Source: Oscillospiraceae bacterium
Lineage (GTDB): Bacteria > Bacillota > Clostridia > Oscillospirales > Oscillospiraceae
DNA: 64,000 nucleotides
Assembly (NCBI GenBank): GCA_020025515.1
Contig: JAHHRZ010000002.1
Span: 158,059 to 222,058 of the forward strand
Reading direction: 5' to 3'
Position 1 is the stretch's first letter; each line of letters starts with the position of its first letter. Of this stretch, positions 7,754-16,044 are shown in pieces. The translations under genes were made by a program, and so were the position numbers. The notes under the pieces were generated by a model, which saw only the letters and a program-made list of their open reading frames with translations, did not search any database and was not told where the DNA came from.

Positions 7754-7782
7754 ATTCTATCATTTTTTCCCCTGTATGTCAA
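7754..7782 (-). promoter_or_regulatory. Sigma-A promoter of lspA-rluD
   Basis: TTGACA (7777-7782) and TAGAAT (7754-7759) lie on the minus strand with a 17-nt spacer, about 57 nt upstream of the lspA start. Confidence 0.8.
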
Positions 7783-7870
7783 AGAAAACTATTGTCCTGC
7801 CTTCTGCCGCCATTCTTTGGGGTGCAGGCTTCTGCTATGTCATGTGCACTGAGCCCCCGGCATTGGGAAA

Positions 7871-7898
7871 GGGGCTGTCTCGGCGAGACAGCCCCTTT
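7871..7898 (-). terminator. Terminator after guaB
   Basis: A perfect 11-bp stem GGGGCTGTCTC/GAGACAGCCCC (7871-7881 and 7885-7895) with a 3-nt loop. The minus side is followed by only three T residues and the plus side by TTTT and a second T run, so it may stop transcription in both directions. Confidence 0.8.
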
Positions 7899-7908
7899 TG
7901 TCTTTTTC

Positions 7909-9414
7909 TTAGGCCTTGGTATTGGAGCTGCGCAGCTGCACATCATGATAGCCGCCCTCCACAATGGAGGTGGCGGAAACCAGGGTCAGCTTGGCATTGG
8001 CCTGGAGGGAAGGAATGTCAATAACACCACAGTTGCACATGGTGCTCTTTACCTTGTACAGGCTGGCCTCTACATTGTCATGGAGAGGACCTGCGTAGGT
8101 GACATAGGAATCAACGCCTTCCTCAAAGGTCAGCTTGGTAGCGCCGCCCAAATCATAACGCTGCCAGTTCCGGGCACGGTTGGAGCCTTCGCCCCAGTAT
8201 TCCTTCATGTATGCACCGTTAATCATGACCTTGGGTGTGGGGGATTCATCGAAGCGGGCAAAGTAACGGCCCAGCATCATGAAGTCCGCACCCATGGCCA
8301 GAGCCAGGGTCATGTGATAATCATGGACGATACCGCCATCGGAGCAGATGGGCACATAGATGCCGGTCTCCTTGAAGTACTCGTCACGAGCTGCGGCAAC
8401 CTCAATCAGGGCAGTAGCCTGACCACGGCCGATGCCCTTGGTCTCACGAGTGATGCAGATGGAGCCGCCGCCAATGCCGACCTTTACAAAGTCTGCTCCG
8501 GCCTTTGCCAGGAACAGGAAGCCTTCCCGGTCCACCACATTGCCGGCACCGATCTTGACGGTATCACCGTAGTTCTCCCGAACCCAGGCAATGGTCTTTT
8601 CCTGCCAGCAGGTATAGCCTTCGGAGGAGTCGATGCACAGCACATCCGCACCGGCAGCCAGCAGAGCGGGGACTCTTTGCGCGTAGTCCCGGCTGTTGAT
8701 ACCGGCACCCACCAGATACCGCTTCTTCTGGTCCAGGAGCTCCTGGGGGTTGTCCTTATGGGAAGCGTAGTCCTTACGGAATACGAAATACATCATGTGG
8801 TCATCCTTGTCCACGATGGGCAGGCTGTTGAGCTTGTGCTCCCAGATGATATCATTGGCTTCCTTCAGGGTCGTCTCCGCAGAGGCGGTAATCAGCTTCT
8901 CTCTGGGGGTCATGAAGGTGCTCACCTTCTCATCAGGCCGCATCCGGGACACACGATAGTCACGGCTGGAGACAATGCCCAGAAGCTTGCCGGTGGCAGT
9001 GCCGTCATCGGTGATGGCCACGGTAGAGAAGCCGTTCTTTTCCTTCAGCTCCAGCACATCCTGCAAGGTGTGCTCAGGAGTCAGGTTAGAGGCAGAAACC
9101 ACAAAGCCAGCCTTAAAGCCCTTCACCTTTGCGACCATCTCCGCCTCGGCTTCGATGGACTGAGAGCCATAGATAAAGGACAGGCCGCCCTCTTTTGCCA
9201 GTGCAATGGCCATAGAGTCATTGGAAACGGACTGCATGATTGCAGACACCATGGGGATATTCAGGGTGATGGGGCACGCTTCCTGACCCTTGCGGTACTT
9301 CACCAGAGGAGTACGCAGAGATACATTAGCAGGAATGCACTCCTCGCTGGTATAGCCGGGAATCAGCAGATACTCGCTGAAGGTATGGGAAGGTTCGTTG
9401 CAATAATAAGCCAT
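7909..9414 (-). CDS. guaB: Inosine-5'-monophosphate dehydrogenase
   Basis: GuaB oxidises IMP to XMP with NAD+, the committed step of GMP synthesis. The 501-residue protein has the TIM-barrel core, two CBS domains inserted between residues about 115 and 230, the catalytic-Cys loop GIGGGSICITRE and the SDGGI phosphate-binding motif. It starts at the ATG at 9414 with GGAGG 10 nt upstream. Its promoter overlaps the stop codon of the upstream yitT gene, so it is an independent unit. The leader is only about 45 nt, leaving no room for a purine riboswitch. Confidence 0.95.
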   Translation of the reverse strand: MAYYCNEPSHTFSEYLLIPGYTSEECIPANVSLRTPLVKYRKGQEACPITLNIPMVSAIMQSVSNDSMAIALAKEGGLSFIYGSQSIEAEAEMVAKVKGFKAGFVVSASNLTPEHTLQDVLELKEKNGFSTVAITDDGTATGKLLGIVSSRDYRVSRMRPDEKVSTFMTPREKLITASAETTLKEANDIIWEHKLNSLPIVDKDDHMMYFVFRKDYASHKDNPQELLDQKKRYLVGAGINSRDYAQRVPALLAAGADVLCIDSSEGYTCWQEKTIAWVRENYGDTVKIGAGNVVDREGFLFLAKAGADFVKVGIGGGSICITRETKGIGRGQATALIEVAAARDEYFKETGIYVPICSDGGIVHDYHMTLALAMGADFMMLGRYFARFDESPTPKVMINGAYMKEYWGEGSNRARNWQRYDLGGATKLTFEEGVDSYVTYAGPLHDNVEASLYKVKSTMCNCGVIDIPSLQANAKLTLVSATSIVEGGYHDVQLRSSNTKA

Positions 9415-9463
9415 GATTTTTCTACCTCCAAATAGAAATAATGAAATTTACAAGATTGCCTAT

Positions 9464-9493
9464 ATTATAAGATACCATCTGAGCCATCGTCAA
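9464..9493 (-). promoter_or_regulatory. Sigma-A promoter of guaB
   Basis: TTGACG (9488-9493) and TATAAT (9464-9469) with an 18-nt spacer on the minus strand. The -10 box overlaps the stop codon of the preceding yitT gene. Confidence 0.75.
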
Positions 9494-10385
9494 GAAGAGG
9501 ATTATCTTCCTGACCATTCTTTTTCAAATGTTTGAAGTTTCCTACTACTTCCTTGACCGTAGACAGGTATGCAAAGGTATCGGGATAACTGCGGATAATC
9601 GTTTCAAACTCCAAAATCTGGCTCTTGTTGACAACGCACAGCAAAAGGGTGGTGGGCTCACCGGAGTACACGCCTTCCCCTGCGATGCGGGTTCCACTGT
9701 GGCGGAGCTTTGTGACAATCTCCTTGGAGATTTCATCGGGATAGGGCGTCACAATTTCAAATTTAACCGCGGATCTTTCGTTTCTAAGAATGCGGTCGGA
9801 AACCGTACTGGACAGATAACAGTAAATAATGCACAGCAGCACAGGCTCAATTTGATAATCATAAACAAAATAAGAGATCAGCGCTACAATGCAATTCAGA
9901 AAGAAGGTGATTCTTAAAAAATTGGTTTCTGGCTTTTTAATATGGATCAGTGCCGCCACATAATCCAATCCTCCTGTATAGGAACTGCCACGAATCAAAA
10001 CCGAATAACAAAAACCCGTAATAATGCCCGCCACCATAGGTCCCAAAATCTTACTGGTGCCATTTGTGGTATTATAGGCAAACGCTTCCAAAGGAACATT
10101 GTCCAGAAGAACCAGGAAGAAAGAGAAAAAGAGGGTATAGCACAAGGATCGAATTGCTAAAGGACGGCTTAACACTTTCATAACGATCAAGGCCAGAGGG
10201 ATGTTGATAATCAGATTCATGACACTGACTTTGATCCCCAGAGCGTACTGAATCATGGTGCACAGCCCATTTAGTCCTGCGGGTGCGAATTTATTTGGGA
10301 AGACAAATAACTGATAAGACAAGGCGGATAAAAAAGCAATGCCAATAATGACCCCATAGGTCAAAATTTTTCTTGAAACTTTCAT
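9465..10385 (-). CDS. YitT-family membrane protein (DUF161 plus DUF2179)
   Basis: This 306-residue protein has five to six transmembrane helices in residues 1-205 followed by a cytoplasmic DUF2179 domain (about 215-285, with GTRIAGEGVYSGEPTTLLLCVV). YitT-family proteins are common in Firmicutes and their function is not firmly established; transport has been proposed. A second, related gene lies at 38538-39407. The gene has its own promoter at 10413-10442 and no obvious terminator before guaB. The family call is secure; the function is unknown. Confidence 0.85.
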   Translation of the reverse strand: MKVSRKILTYGVIIGIAFLSALSYQLFVFPNKFAPAGLNGLCTMIQYALGIKVSVMNLIINIPLALIVMKVLSRPLAIRSLCYTLFFSFFLVLLDNVPLEAFAYNTTNGTSKILGPMVAGIITGFCYSVLIRGSSYTGGLDYVAALIHIKKPETNFLRITFFLNCIVALISYFVYDYQIEPVLLCIIYCYLSSTVSDRILRNERSAVKFEIVTPYPDEISKEIVTKLRHSGTRIAGEGVYSGEPTTLLLCVVNKSQILEFETIIRSYPDTFAYLSTVKEVVGNFKHLKKNGQEDNPLLDDGSDGIL

Positions 10386-10412
10386 AATTTGCTCCCTTTC
10401 CCTTATTTTTGT

Positions 10413-10442
10413 ATTAGAAAAATAGTATCACAGGAATGTCAA
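10413..10442 (-). promoter_or_regulatory. Sigma-A promoter of the first yitT gene
   Basis: TTGACA (10437-10442) and TCTAAT (10413-10418) with an 18-nt spacer on the minus strand, 28 nt before the yitT start. Confidence 0.65.
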
Positions 10443-10567
10443 GGGGTCAACCCCTCCCCCCCCTAGAATACAGGGAGATTTCAACTGTATTTCAAAAGAA
10501 TTTTGTGGATTTTGCCTAGAGATACAAAATTCTTCTTTTGTTTTTTCATTGTGGACAAATACAGCAT

Positions 10568-10606
10568 AAGCGCTGACCTGATTATGGGTCAGCGCTTGTT
10601 GCTTTT
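10568..10606. terminator. Terminator between aspartokinase and yitT
   Basis: The stem AAGCGCTGACC/GGTCAGCGCTT (10568-10578 and 10587-10597) has a T tract on the plus side and only a weak one on the minus side, where the aspartokinase gene ends 5 nt upstream of the repeat's outer flank. It most likely ends the minus-strand transcript. Confidence 0.65.
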
Positions 10607-10611
10607 TTGCT

Positions 10612-11343
10612 TTATGTCTCTCCGCAGACAATGGTACCGGGCTGGCCGGTAAAGGAAGAAAGCACTTCCAGACTCAGCCCGAATTTCTGCGCCAGCTCCA
10701 CCGATCTGTCATGGAGCACCTGTGCACCACCTGCAATGAGCCGCCGCATTTTCTCATAGGAAACCCAGTCAAACTTTACAGCGTCCGGATACAGATGGGG
10801 GTCCTTGTCATAGACCCCTGCCACATCGGTATAAATCTGGCACAGATCTGCCCCCAGACAGCCTGCCAGAGCCACTGCCGTCGTGTCAGAACCGCCACGC
10901 CCTAGGGTCGTAATATCACCGGCTGCATTGATTCCCTGAAATCCGGTGACCACAACAATTTTTCCCTGGTCCAGTTCGGTCACTACCCGGTTATTATCCA
11001 GTCCCAGGATGACCGCATTCCCGTGGGTATGATCCGTAAAAATGCCGGCCTGCCATCCTGTCAGAGATATCACCGGATACCCCATGGCCTGAATGGCCAT
11101 GGACAACAGCCCGGCTGAAATCTGTTCTCCTGTGGCCAGATAGGCGTCCATCTCTCGGGCACTGACTCTGGGGTTCAGGGAGATGGCCTGCTTAATCAGG
11201 TCATCTGTTGTAGTCCCCTGGGCCGAAACCACAGCCACAACCCGACTGCCTCGCTTTGCCACCTGGGTGACCCACTGAGCTGCCTGCCGAATCCGTTCCT
11301 CCCCAGCCAGGGATGTTCCTCCAAATTTTTGGACGATCAGCAT
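10612..11343 (-). CDS. Aspartate kinase catalytic domain only (no ACT domains)
   Basis: The protein is an amino-acid kinase of 243 residues with the aspartokinase motifs KFGGTS at residues 6-11 and GRGGSDTTAVALA. Aspartate kinases phosphorylate aspartate at the head of lysine, threonine and methionine synthesis and usually have about 400 residues with two C-terminal ACT domains for feedback control. This one stops at the linker after the kinase domain, so it lacks the ACT sensor. The ATG at 11341-11343 has GGAGGTG upstream. No other aspartate-family biosynthetic gene is adjacent. It could be a natural short form or a truncated gene; no ACT remnant is seen downstream. Confidence 0.8.
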   Translation of the reverse strand: MLIVQKFGGTSLAGEERIRQAAQWVTQVAKRGSRVVAVVSAQGTTTDDLIKQAISLNPRVSAREMDAYLATGEQISAGLLSMAIQAMGYPVISLTGWQAGIFTDHTHGNAVILGLDNNRVVTELDQGKIVVVTGFQGINAAGDITTLGRGGSDTTAVALAGCLGADLCQIYTDVAGVYDKDPHLYPDAVKFDWVSYEKMRRLIAGGAQVLHDRSVELAQKFGLSLEVLSSFTGQPGTIVCGET

Positions 11344-11439
11344 AATTTCACCTCCATATGGCAGTCTATGCAAAATTTCAGTCCTTGGCCCTTTTGTTCC
11401 GGATCTGAAACGATTTTCTGTGTGCGGCCTGGCGGCAAT

Positions 11440-11480
11440 CGAAAATGAGGCTGTTTTACCTGCTTGGTAAAACAGCCTCA
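11440..11480 (-). terminator. Terminator of the rpmH-jag operon
   Basis: A perfect 14-bp stem GAGGCTGTTTTACC/GGTAAAACAGCCTC (11447-11460 and 11466-11479) with a 5-nt loop, followed on the minus strand by ATTTTC, 11 nt after the jag stop. Confidence 0.85.
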
Positions 11481-11490
11481 CAATCAGTTT

Positions 11491-12396
11491 CTATCTCACA
11501 TACTCAATGACAACACGGCGGTTGGGCTCGGTGCCGGTGGAGTGGGTGGTGATGTTCTCCATCTCCTGCAAAGAAGCATGGATCACATGGCGCTCATAGG
11601 CGTTCATGGGCTCCAGTGTGGTGCGGCGATGGGCCTTGAGAACCTGCTGCGCCTTCTTTCTGGCATAGCGGCGCAGGGACTCCTCACGCTTCACCCGGTA
11701 GTCCTCCGCATCCACACTGATGCGGACACGGGTATCCCGGTTCCGGTTTACCGCATAGTTGGACAGGTGCTGGATGGCATCCAATGTCTCACCCCGGCGG
11801 CCAATGAGCATCCCCAGATCCTCGCCCACCAGCTCTACCCGGTAGGTTTCCTCCTCACCCTTTTGGGCATGGGGGACCGCCTTGGAGCCCATATGCTCCA
11901 GCAGACCTTTGAGGAAAGTCTCAATCTGCTCTTCCACACTGCCGGTCGGGGCAGGGGCGTAGACCTTAGGCGCTTTCACTGCCTCAGGCTCTTTCCCCTC
12001 CGCAGGAATTCTGGGCTTCTCCTCCTGCCGGGGAGCGGCCTTGCGCTCCTCATTGCGCACATGGGGGGCACGCTCGGGGCGGCGCTCCTGCACAGGTGCC
12101 TGCTTGGGCTTTTCGGCAGGCATTTCCTTCCCAGGGGCCTCCTTGGGCTTGGGAGCCTCCGGTGCTTTCTTTGCCTTGCTACGAGAAGCAGCAGACAACG
12201 CCGCGGCAGGGGCGGGATCCGGTACTTCATAAGTCACCTCGACCTTGCAGGGCCGTGCACCAAATCCAAAGACACCGCTCTTGGCACGTTCCAAAATCTG
12301 AACAGAAACGCTCTCCAGATCCAGATCCAGTTCCTTGAGGGCGGCCTGAACTGCTGAGTCAAAATCCTTGCCAGTTGCAATAAACTTCTTTTCCAT
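11491..12396 (-). CDS. jag: RNA-binding protein Jag/KhpB
   Basis: Jag (KhpB/EloR) is an RNA-binding protein linked to cell elongation and small-RNA biology in Firmicutes. The 301-residue protein has a Jag_N domain (residues 1-55, KSGVFGFGARP), a long Pro/Lys/Glu/Ala-rich linker (about 60-150), a KH domain with the GRRGETLDAIQHL motif (about 190-215), and a C-terminal R3H domain. It is the last gene of rpmH-rnpA-yidD-yidC-jag, starting 3 nt after yidC, with a strong terminator behind it. The linker is longer than in B. subtilis. Confidence 0.93.
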   Translation of the reverse strand: MEKKFIATGKDFDSAVQAALKELDLDLESVSVQILERAKSGVFGFGARPCKVEVTYEVPDPAPAAALSAASRSKAKKAPEAPKPKEAPGKEMPAEKPKQAPVQERRPERAPHVRNEERKAAPRQEEKPRIPAEGKEPEAVKAPKVYAPAPTGSVEEQIETFLKGLLEHMGSKAVPHAQKGEEETYRVELVGEDLGMLIGRRGETLDAIQHLSNYAVNRNRDTRVRISVDAEDYRVKREESLRRYARKKAQQVLKAHRRTTLEPMNAYERHVIHASLQEMENITTHSTGTEPNRRVVIEYVR

Positions 12397-12399
12397 AGC

Positions 12400-13605
12400 T
12401 TACTCCTCGATATCGTCGGAGGTGCTTCTCTTATATCGGTCAGCCACATAAGCTCGGCCCTTGCAGTAGGGACGCTCAGGGATACCGGACAGGGAATCAT
12501 CCTCTTTTTCAGGCGCATTTGCCTTTTTATTTTCGGCGATTTCATGCTCTTTCAGAATCTGCTGCTGTCTTTGCAGCTTTTTCTTACTGGTATTTTCTAC
12601 AATACCATTGGGATTTTCCTCCCGGCGCTTTGCACGCTGACGCTCCCGCTCTGCTTCCAGTTCGGCCTTTTCCGCAGCAATGCGCCGCTTGATGCTGTCC
12701 TCTGCATCATACAGCTTTCGGTACTTCTTGGTGAGGATTGCATCCTGTGCCATGCCAAAGACACCCTGGCTCATCCAGTACAGGGACAAAGAACAGGGAT
12801 AGGTAAAGCCGATCCACAGGGAAATCAGAGGCATAATCCACATCATGGTGTTTGCAGTCTTGTTGGCATTCTTGGCAGCCTCGTTGTCCAGGTTGCCGTC
12901 TTTGTCTGTTGTAACAGAGCTGTTCAGTTTCTGGCTCACCACCATGGTGAGGACCTGGCTGCCGGCAGACAGGATGGGCAGAAGCAGACCGCCCAGCTTG
13001 TTCCAGGAGAACGCCTCCCAGGCCCAGAACTTAAAGTCAGGAATCTGGCCCAGGTTGACACCCAGGAACTGGAAATTCAGGCTGTGGATGGCCTTATCAG
13101 CCAACTCCGGCATACTTGCCTTGATCTGCTCTGCAAACTCGTGGAGATGGGGTGCCAAAGCAACCTGGTCATAATAGGAGTTGCCGCTGAAAATCTCAGG
13201 AGACAGGCCCTTGACCAGAGTCACCATCTGCGCTGCCTGATCCTTGGTGTAGTGCAGCACATAGACCAGAGGCTCACGGATGACGTAGAAAAGAGGGAAG
13301 ATGATAAACAGAGGCAGCAGACTCCACAAGCAGCCGCCAAACATGCTGACGCCTTCCTCTTTATAAATTTTGCTGATCTCCATATTCGCTTTCTGGGGAT
13401 CATTGGGATATTTCTGCTGAATGGCCTGGGTGAGGGGTGCCATTCGGCTCATCTGCATCATACTCTTTTTACTCTTAGCGCTGAAGGGAAGCAGAATCAG
13501 CTTTACGAGCAGAGAGAACAGGATCAGGGCCAGGCCGTAGTTAGAGGTAAACTGGTACAGAAAGTCCAGCAGGTAACCAAAGGGGATACGAATAAATTCC
13601 GACAT
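12400..13605 (-). CDS. yidC: Membrane protein insertase YidC/OxaA
   Basis: YidC inserts proteins into the membrane alone or with SecYEG. The 401-residue protein has the OxaA core: a first transmembrane helix with the following basic hairpin (AKSKKSMMQMSRM), the EEGVSMFGGCLWSLLPL segment, and further helices to about residue 290, then a charged cytoplasmic tail (EAERERQRAKRREE). Two central loops are longer than in B. subtilis SpoIIIJ. There is no signal peptide with lipobox, unlike many Firmicutes YidC proteins. It sits between yidD and jag, the usual order. Confidence 0.93.
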   Translation of the reverse strand: MSEFIRIPFGYLLDFLYQFTSNYGLALILFSLLVKLILLPFSAKSKKSMMQMSRMAPLTQAIQQKYPNDPQKANMEISKIYKEEGVSMFGGCLWSLLPLFIIFPLFYVIREPLVYVLHYTKDQAAQMVTLVKGLSPEIFSGNSYYDQVALAPHLHEFAEQIKASMPELADKAIHSLNFQFLGVNLGQIPDFKFWAWEAFSWNKLGGLLLPILSAGSQVLTMVVSQKLNSSVTTDKDGNLDNEAAKNANKTANTMMWIMPLISLWIGFTYPCSLSLYWMSQGVFGMAQDAILTKKYRKLYDAEDSIKRRIAAEKAELEAERERQRAKRREENPNGIVENTSKKKLQRQQQILKEHEIAENKKANAPEKEDDSLSGIPERPYCKGRAYVADRYKRSTSDDIEE

Positions 13606-13619
13606 TTGAATCCTCCAAA

Positions 13620-13832
13620 TTATGGGACGGGGTCGTAATAGTCACCCTTATAAAACGGGTGGCATCGTAGAATACGCCGCAGGGCCAGGAGACCTCCCTT
13701 CCCGGCGCCGTATTTGCTAATGGCCTCCACCGCATACTGCGAGCAAGTGGGGGTAAATCGGCATCTGGGTGGAAACGCTGGGGAAATGTGGTTCTGATAG
13801 AAGCGGATCGCCGCCAAAAGCAGACCTTTCAC
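13620..13832 (-). CDS. yidD: Membrane protein insertion efficiency factor YidD
   Basis: YidD is a small membrane-associated factor that helps YidC-dependent insertion. The 70-residue product has the family signature FYQNHISPAFPPRCRFTPTC followed by SQYAVEAI, and the three conserved Cys residues. Its start overlaps the rnpA stop by 4 nt (ATGA), so translation is probably coupled. The gene lies 14 nt before yidC. Confidence 0.95.
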   Translation of the reverse strand: MKGLLLAAIRFYQNHISPAFPPRCRFTPTCSQYAVEAISKYGAGKGGLLALRRILRCHPFYKGDYYDPVP

Positions 13833-14176
13833 TGCTCTTCCTCCCGCAAAAGTCCCAGCTTGGCCCCTAGGGACAGGTAGGACTTCACCAGCTGCTGGAA
13901 GGGTGCATCCACGGCCCGGCTGCGAGCCACCACCACAATGTCGTAACCCGGGAGGAATCGGTCCTCATGGAGGCGATAGACCTCCTTTAGGCGGCGGCGG
14001 ACCCGATTGCGGGTCACAGCCTTTCCGAGCTTTTTGCTCACCGTGATTCCCACCCGATTTTCTTTGGTGCGATTTTTCCGGCAGTAGATCACCAGGTCTT
14101 TATTGGCGGCCTGATTTCCGCTGCGGTACAGTCTCTGAAATATGTGGTTTAATTTTAAGGATCTGGAATATTCCAT
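13829..14176 (-). CDS. rnpA: Ribonuclease P protein component
   Basis: RnpA is the protein subunit of RNase P, which matures tRNA 5' ends together with the rnpB RNA. The 115-residue product has the RNR motif AVTRNRVRRRLKEVYR and the N-terminal helix with a conserved Phe in the HIFQRLYRSG region. The start at the ATG at 14174-14176 has GGAGG 8 nt upstream; longer in-frame starts lack a binding site. It lies between rpmH and yidD as in most bacteria. The rnpB RNA gene is not in the window. Confidence 0.95.
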   Translation of the reverse strand: MEYSRSLKLNHIFQRLYRSGNQAANKDLVIYCRKNRTKENRVGITVSKKLGKAVTRNRVRRRLKEVYRLHEDRFLPGYDIVVVARSRAVDAPFQQLVKSYLSLGAKLGLLREEEQ

Positions 14177-14358
14177 GTGGATTCCCTCCGGGATAAAAAA
14201 ACGATGCTGCCGAAAAATCCCGGACAACACACTGGTGAGGCCGGGAGGTGACGGGCGTTATGAGAAAGACGAGGGGGCGAACAGAATTTTCTCCCATTCA
14301 CCCCCGCAACAGTCTCATCATTGGACAGCGTTATTCCGCATTCTCGGGCGCACAAAGA

Positions 14359-14493
14359 TCAAGCAGACAGAACCTTGCGGCCTTTGGCACGACGACGAGA
14401 AAGAACCTTGCGGCCATTGGTGGTAGCCATTCTCTGGCGGAAGCCATGCACGGTGGCTCTGTGGCGCTTTCTGGGCTGATAGGTACGCTTCAT
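14359..14493 (-). CDS. rpmH: 50S ribosomal protein L34
   Basis: The 44-residue L34 protein reads MKRTYQPRKRHRATVHGF and continues through the RMATTNGRKVLSRRRAKGRK region, which matches the near-universal L34 sequence. AGGAGGTG lies 8 nt before the ATG at 14491-14493. It heads the rpmH-rnpA-yidD-yidC-jag operon and has a consensus promoter at 14592-14620. In Bacillus rpmH is adjacent to dnaA across the origin; here dnaA is 22 kb away on the same strand. Confidence 0.97.
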   Translation of the reverse strand: MKRTYQPRKRHRATVHGFRQRMATTNGRKVLSRRRAKGRKVLSA

Positions 14494-14562
14494 TGGGATA
14501 ACACCTCCTGTCAAGAATGATGCTCAACAGCCGTTTCCGGCCGCAGCGAGTCGAATAAATCT

Positions 14563-14580
14563 GACCTGAAAATTCAGGTC
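14563..14580 (-). repeat. Perfect palindrome at the 5' end of the rpmH leader
   Basis: GACCTGAA (14563-14570) and TTCAGGTC (14573-14580) form an 8-bp inverted repeat just after the predicted start of transcription (about 14585), some 70 nt before the rpmH start codon. It may protect the mRNA 5' end or regulate L34 synthesis. Confidence 0.45.
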
Positions 14581-14591
14581 ATGCGGAGAAT

Positions 14592-14620
14592 ATTATATCC
14601 GATAAATGGGCGTTGGTCAA
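14592..14620 (-). promoter_or_regulatory. Sigma-A promoter of the rpmH operon
   Basis: TTGACC (14615-14620) and TATAAT (14592-14597) with a 17-nt spacer on the minus strand. Upstream, 14621-14823 contains nothing else that I recognise. Confidence 0.85.
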
Positions 14621-14823
14621 CACTTTTTTCATAAATTCCTACTATTTTCTGTTTCCAACCCCTGCACTTGCGGCTTTCCAGCCGTGATTTTCCCAGAAGA
14701 TCCGGAAAATTTTCTTCTGCAATCCCGCACAGTCGCTGCGTATACGCAATGATTGAAGGCAACTTTTTCCAATCTGCGTTTCTGTTCCTGGAACATAAAA
14801 TCCACATAAAAGGCCGCAGCTGA

Positions 14824-14861
14824 CAAAACAGGGATGTTTTACGATTGGTAAAACATCCCTG
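14824..14861 (-). terminator. Terminator of the DUF3048 lipoprotein gene
   Basis: A 14-bp stem CAGGGATGTTTTAC/GTAAAACATCCCTG (14829-14842 and 14848-14861) is followed by TTTTG on the minus strand, 10 nt after the stop codon. Confidence 0.85.
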
Positions 14862-14870
14862 CCAGTTTTC

Positions 14871-15953
14871 CTATTGGAGCTCCAAATTGCTGTCTGTGTG
14901 GATGACAGCCACATAGGTGCGGCCGGGGGCAAAGGGAGCCGCGCTGCCATCTGCAAGGGTATAGAGGAAAGGAGCATCCTCAGCACCCCGGGACCAGGTA
15001 ATGGGCACACATTTGCCGTCCCGGATGAGCTGGCCTTCTCCGCTGCCAACCAGCGTCACTTCCAGATGCCCTTCGTTGTCCACGGTACGGATCTCTGCCC
15101 GCAGAACCAGCACATTTTCAAAGGCCTGCTGCTTGTCCGTATTGCCGTCTACCCAAGGCGCATCATATTCCTCGGCGTAATACCGTCCTTCTCCCTCATT
15201 GTAAGAGAAAGAGGTGCTCTTCTGACTGAAATGGACCGTTACTTCCTTTGCGCTTTCTCCGTCGGTCATCGGCTGGTCAGAGAAATTAAAATATGGACCT
15301 GCATTTTCCCAGGTGAGACGGAACCCTTCCTCTTTGGCATAGTCCTTCATTTTGCCTGCGTCGATGAAGAGGCTGTGTTCATATCCGGCATTTTCAATCC
15401 GATCCTCCACCCGGTAATAGTGGTCACCGGAATCACGAATGCCGTCAATATGATCCCACTGTGCCTGCTGCACATCGGCGTCTGCCTGGGCACTTCCGCC
15501 GGCATGCACCACAATGGCGTCATAGGAACGAGCCACACTGAGGTAGTAGGGCCGCAGGGAGCGGATAGATCCCAGAGGCGTCTCATCCTTTAAGGAGGTG
15601 TAAATCGCCATCATCCGGGTGATACCGCCTTCTGCCAGGATCTCATAAATCACATCCGCCTGACCAATGCCGCACTGGGGAAGGGCTGTGTGATAGTTAT
15701 TGACCATAACCGCATAAGGCCGCTCTCCTGCATAAGGAGCGCTGAGTGCCTCTCCGGTGAGAGGGTGCTGGTAACGCTTTTCGTTTTCTGTTTGGGTAGG
15801 TTCCACCACCTCAGAAGGCAGCGTGACCGCTTCCGTTTCCCGGGTATTTTCTGTTACCGTAGGCTCGGTAGTCTCCTGTACTGGAGCTTTGCTGCCACAT
15901 CCGGTTAAAAGAAGCATCGACAGCAGGATTGCAATCAGTTTCTTCTGTTTCAT
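14871..15953 (-). CDS. DUF3048 (YerB-like) lipoprotein
   Basis: The 360-residue protein has a lipoprotein signal peptide with the lipobox LLTGC (Cys at about residue 19), an acidic/Thr-rich linker (residues 25-58), and then the DUF3048 domain (PYAVMVNNYHTALPQ, GITRMMAIY, GSIRSLRPYYL) plus its C-terminal companion. YerB is a Bacillus lipoprotein of unknown biochemical role. The gene is alone, with a terminator directly after it; it is separated from the upstream SdpI-like gene by that gene's terminator. Family call is firm, function unknown. Confidence 0.85.
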   Translation of the reverse strand: MKQKKLIAILLSMLLLTGCGSKAPVQETTEPTVTENTRETEAVTLPSEVVEPTQTENEKRYQHPLTGEALSAPYAGERPYAVMVNNYHTALPQCGIGQADVIYEILAEGGITRMMAIYTSLKDETPLGSIRSLRPYYLSVARSYDAIVVHAGGSAQADADVQQAQWDHIDGIRDSGDHYYRVEDRIENAGYEHSLFIDAGKMKDYAKEEGFRLTWENAGPYFNFSDQPMTDGESAKEVTVHFSQKSTSFSYNEGEGRYYAEEYDAPWVDGNTDKQQAFENVLVLRAEIRTVDNEGHLEVTLVGSGEGQLIRDGKCVPITWSRGAEDAPFLYTLADGSAAPFAPGRTYVAVIHTDSNLELQ

Positions 15954-16006
15954 TGATGTCTCTCCTTTTTAGATTTTTAGTATCGAATCATCTTAATGCT
16001 GTAATA

Positions 16007-16037
16007 TCAAAATTCCCCAGGGCTGTGCCCTGGGGAA
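16007..16037 (-). terminator. Terminator after nrdR and the SdpI-like gene
   Basis: A 10-bp stem TTCCCCAGGG/CCCTGGGGAA (16013-16022 and 16028-16037) with a 5-nt loop is followed by TTTTG on the minus strand. Confidence 0.85.
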
Positions 16038-16044
16038 CAGGGGA

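Noticed and set aside
7792..9435. Long plus-strand open frame opposite guaB (547 codons)
   Set aside because: It lies entirely antisense to a conserved enzyme, has no family resemblance and no ribosome binding site. High-GC wobble bases of guaB explain its length. The same applies to the frames opposite gyrA (29829-31955), gyrB (32840-33970), the binding lipoprotein (47197-48861) and the alcohol dehydrogenase (51821-53104).
9415..9463. Possible purine riboswitch ahead of guaB
   Set aside because: The leader is only about 45 nt with no conserved purine-aptamer core.
10441..10465. C-run and short GGGGT/ACCCC palindrome upstream of yitT
   Set aside because: Adjacent to the promoter and too short to assign; probably incidental.
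10428..10631. 67-codon minus-strand frame between yitT and aspartokinase
   Set aside because: It overlaps the terminator and the aspartokinase end, and the product has no family resemblance.
11344..11446. Possible lysine riboswitch ahead of aspartokinase
   Set aside because: The gap is about 100 nt and lacks the long multi-helix L-box structure.
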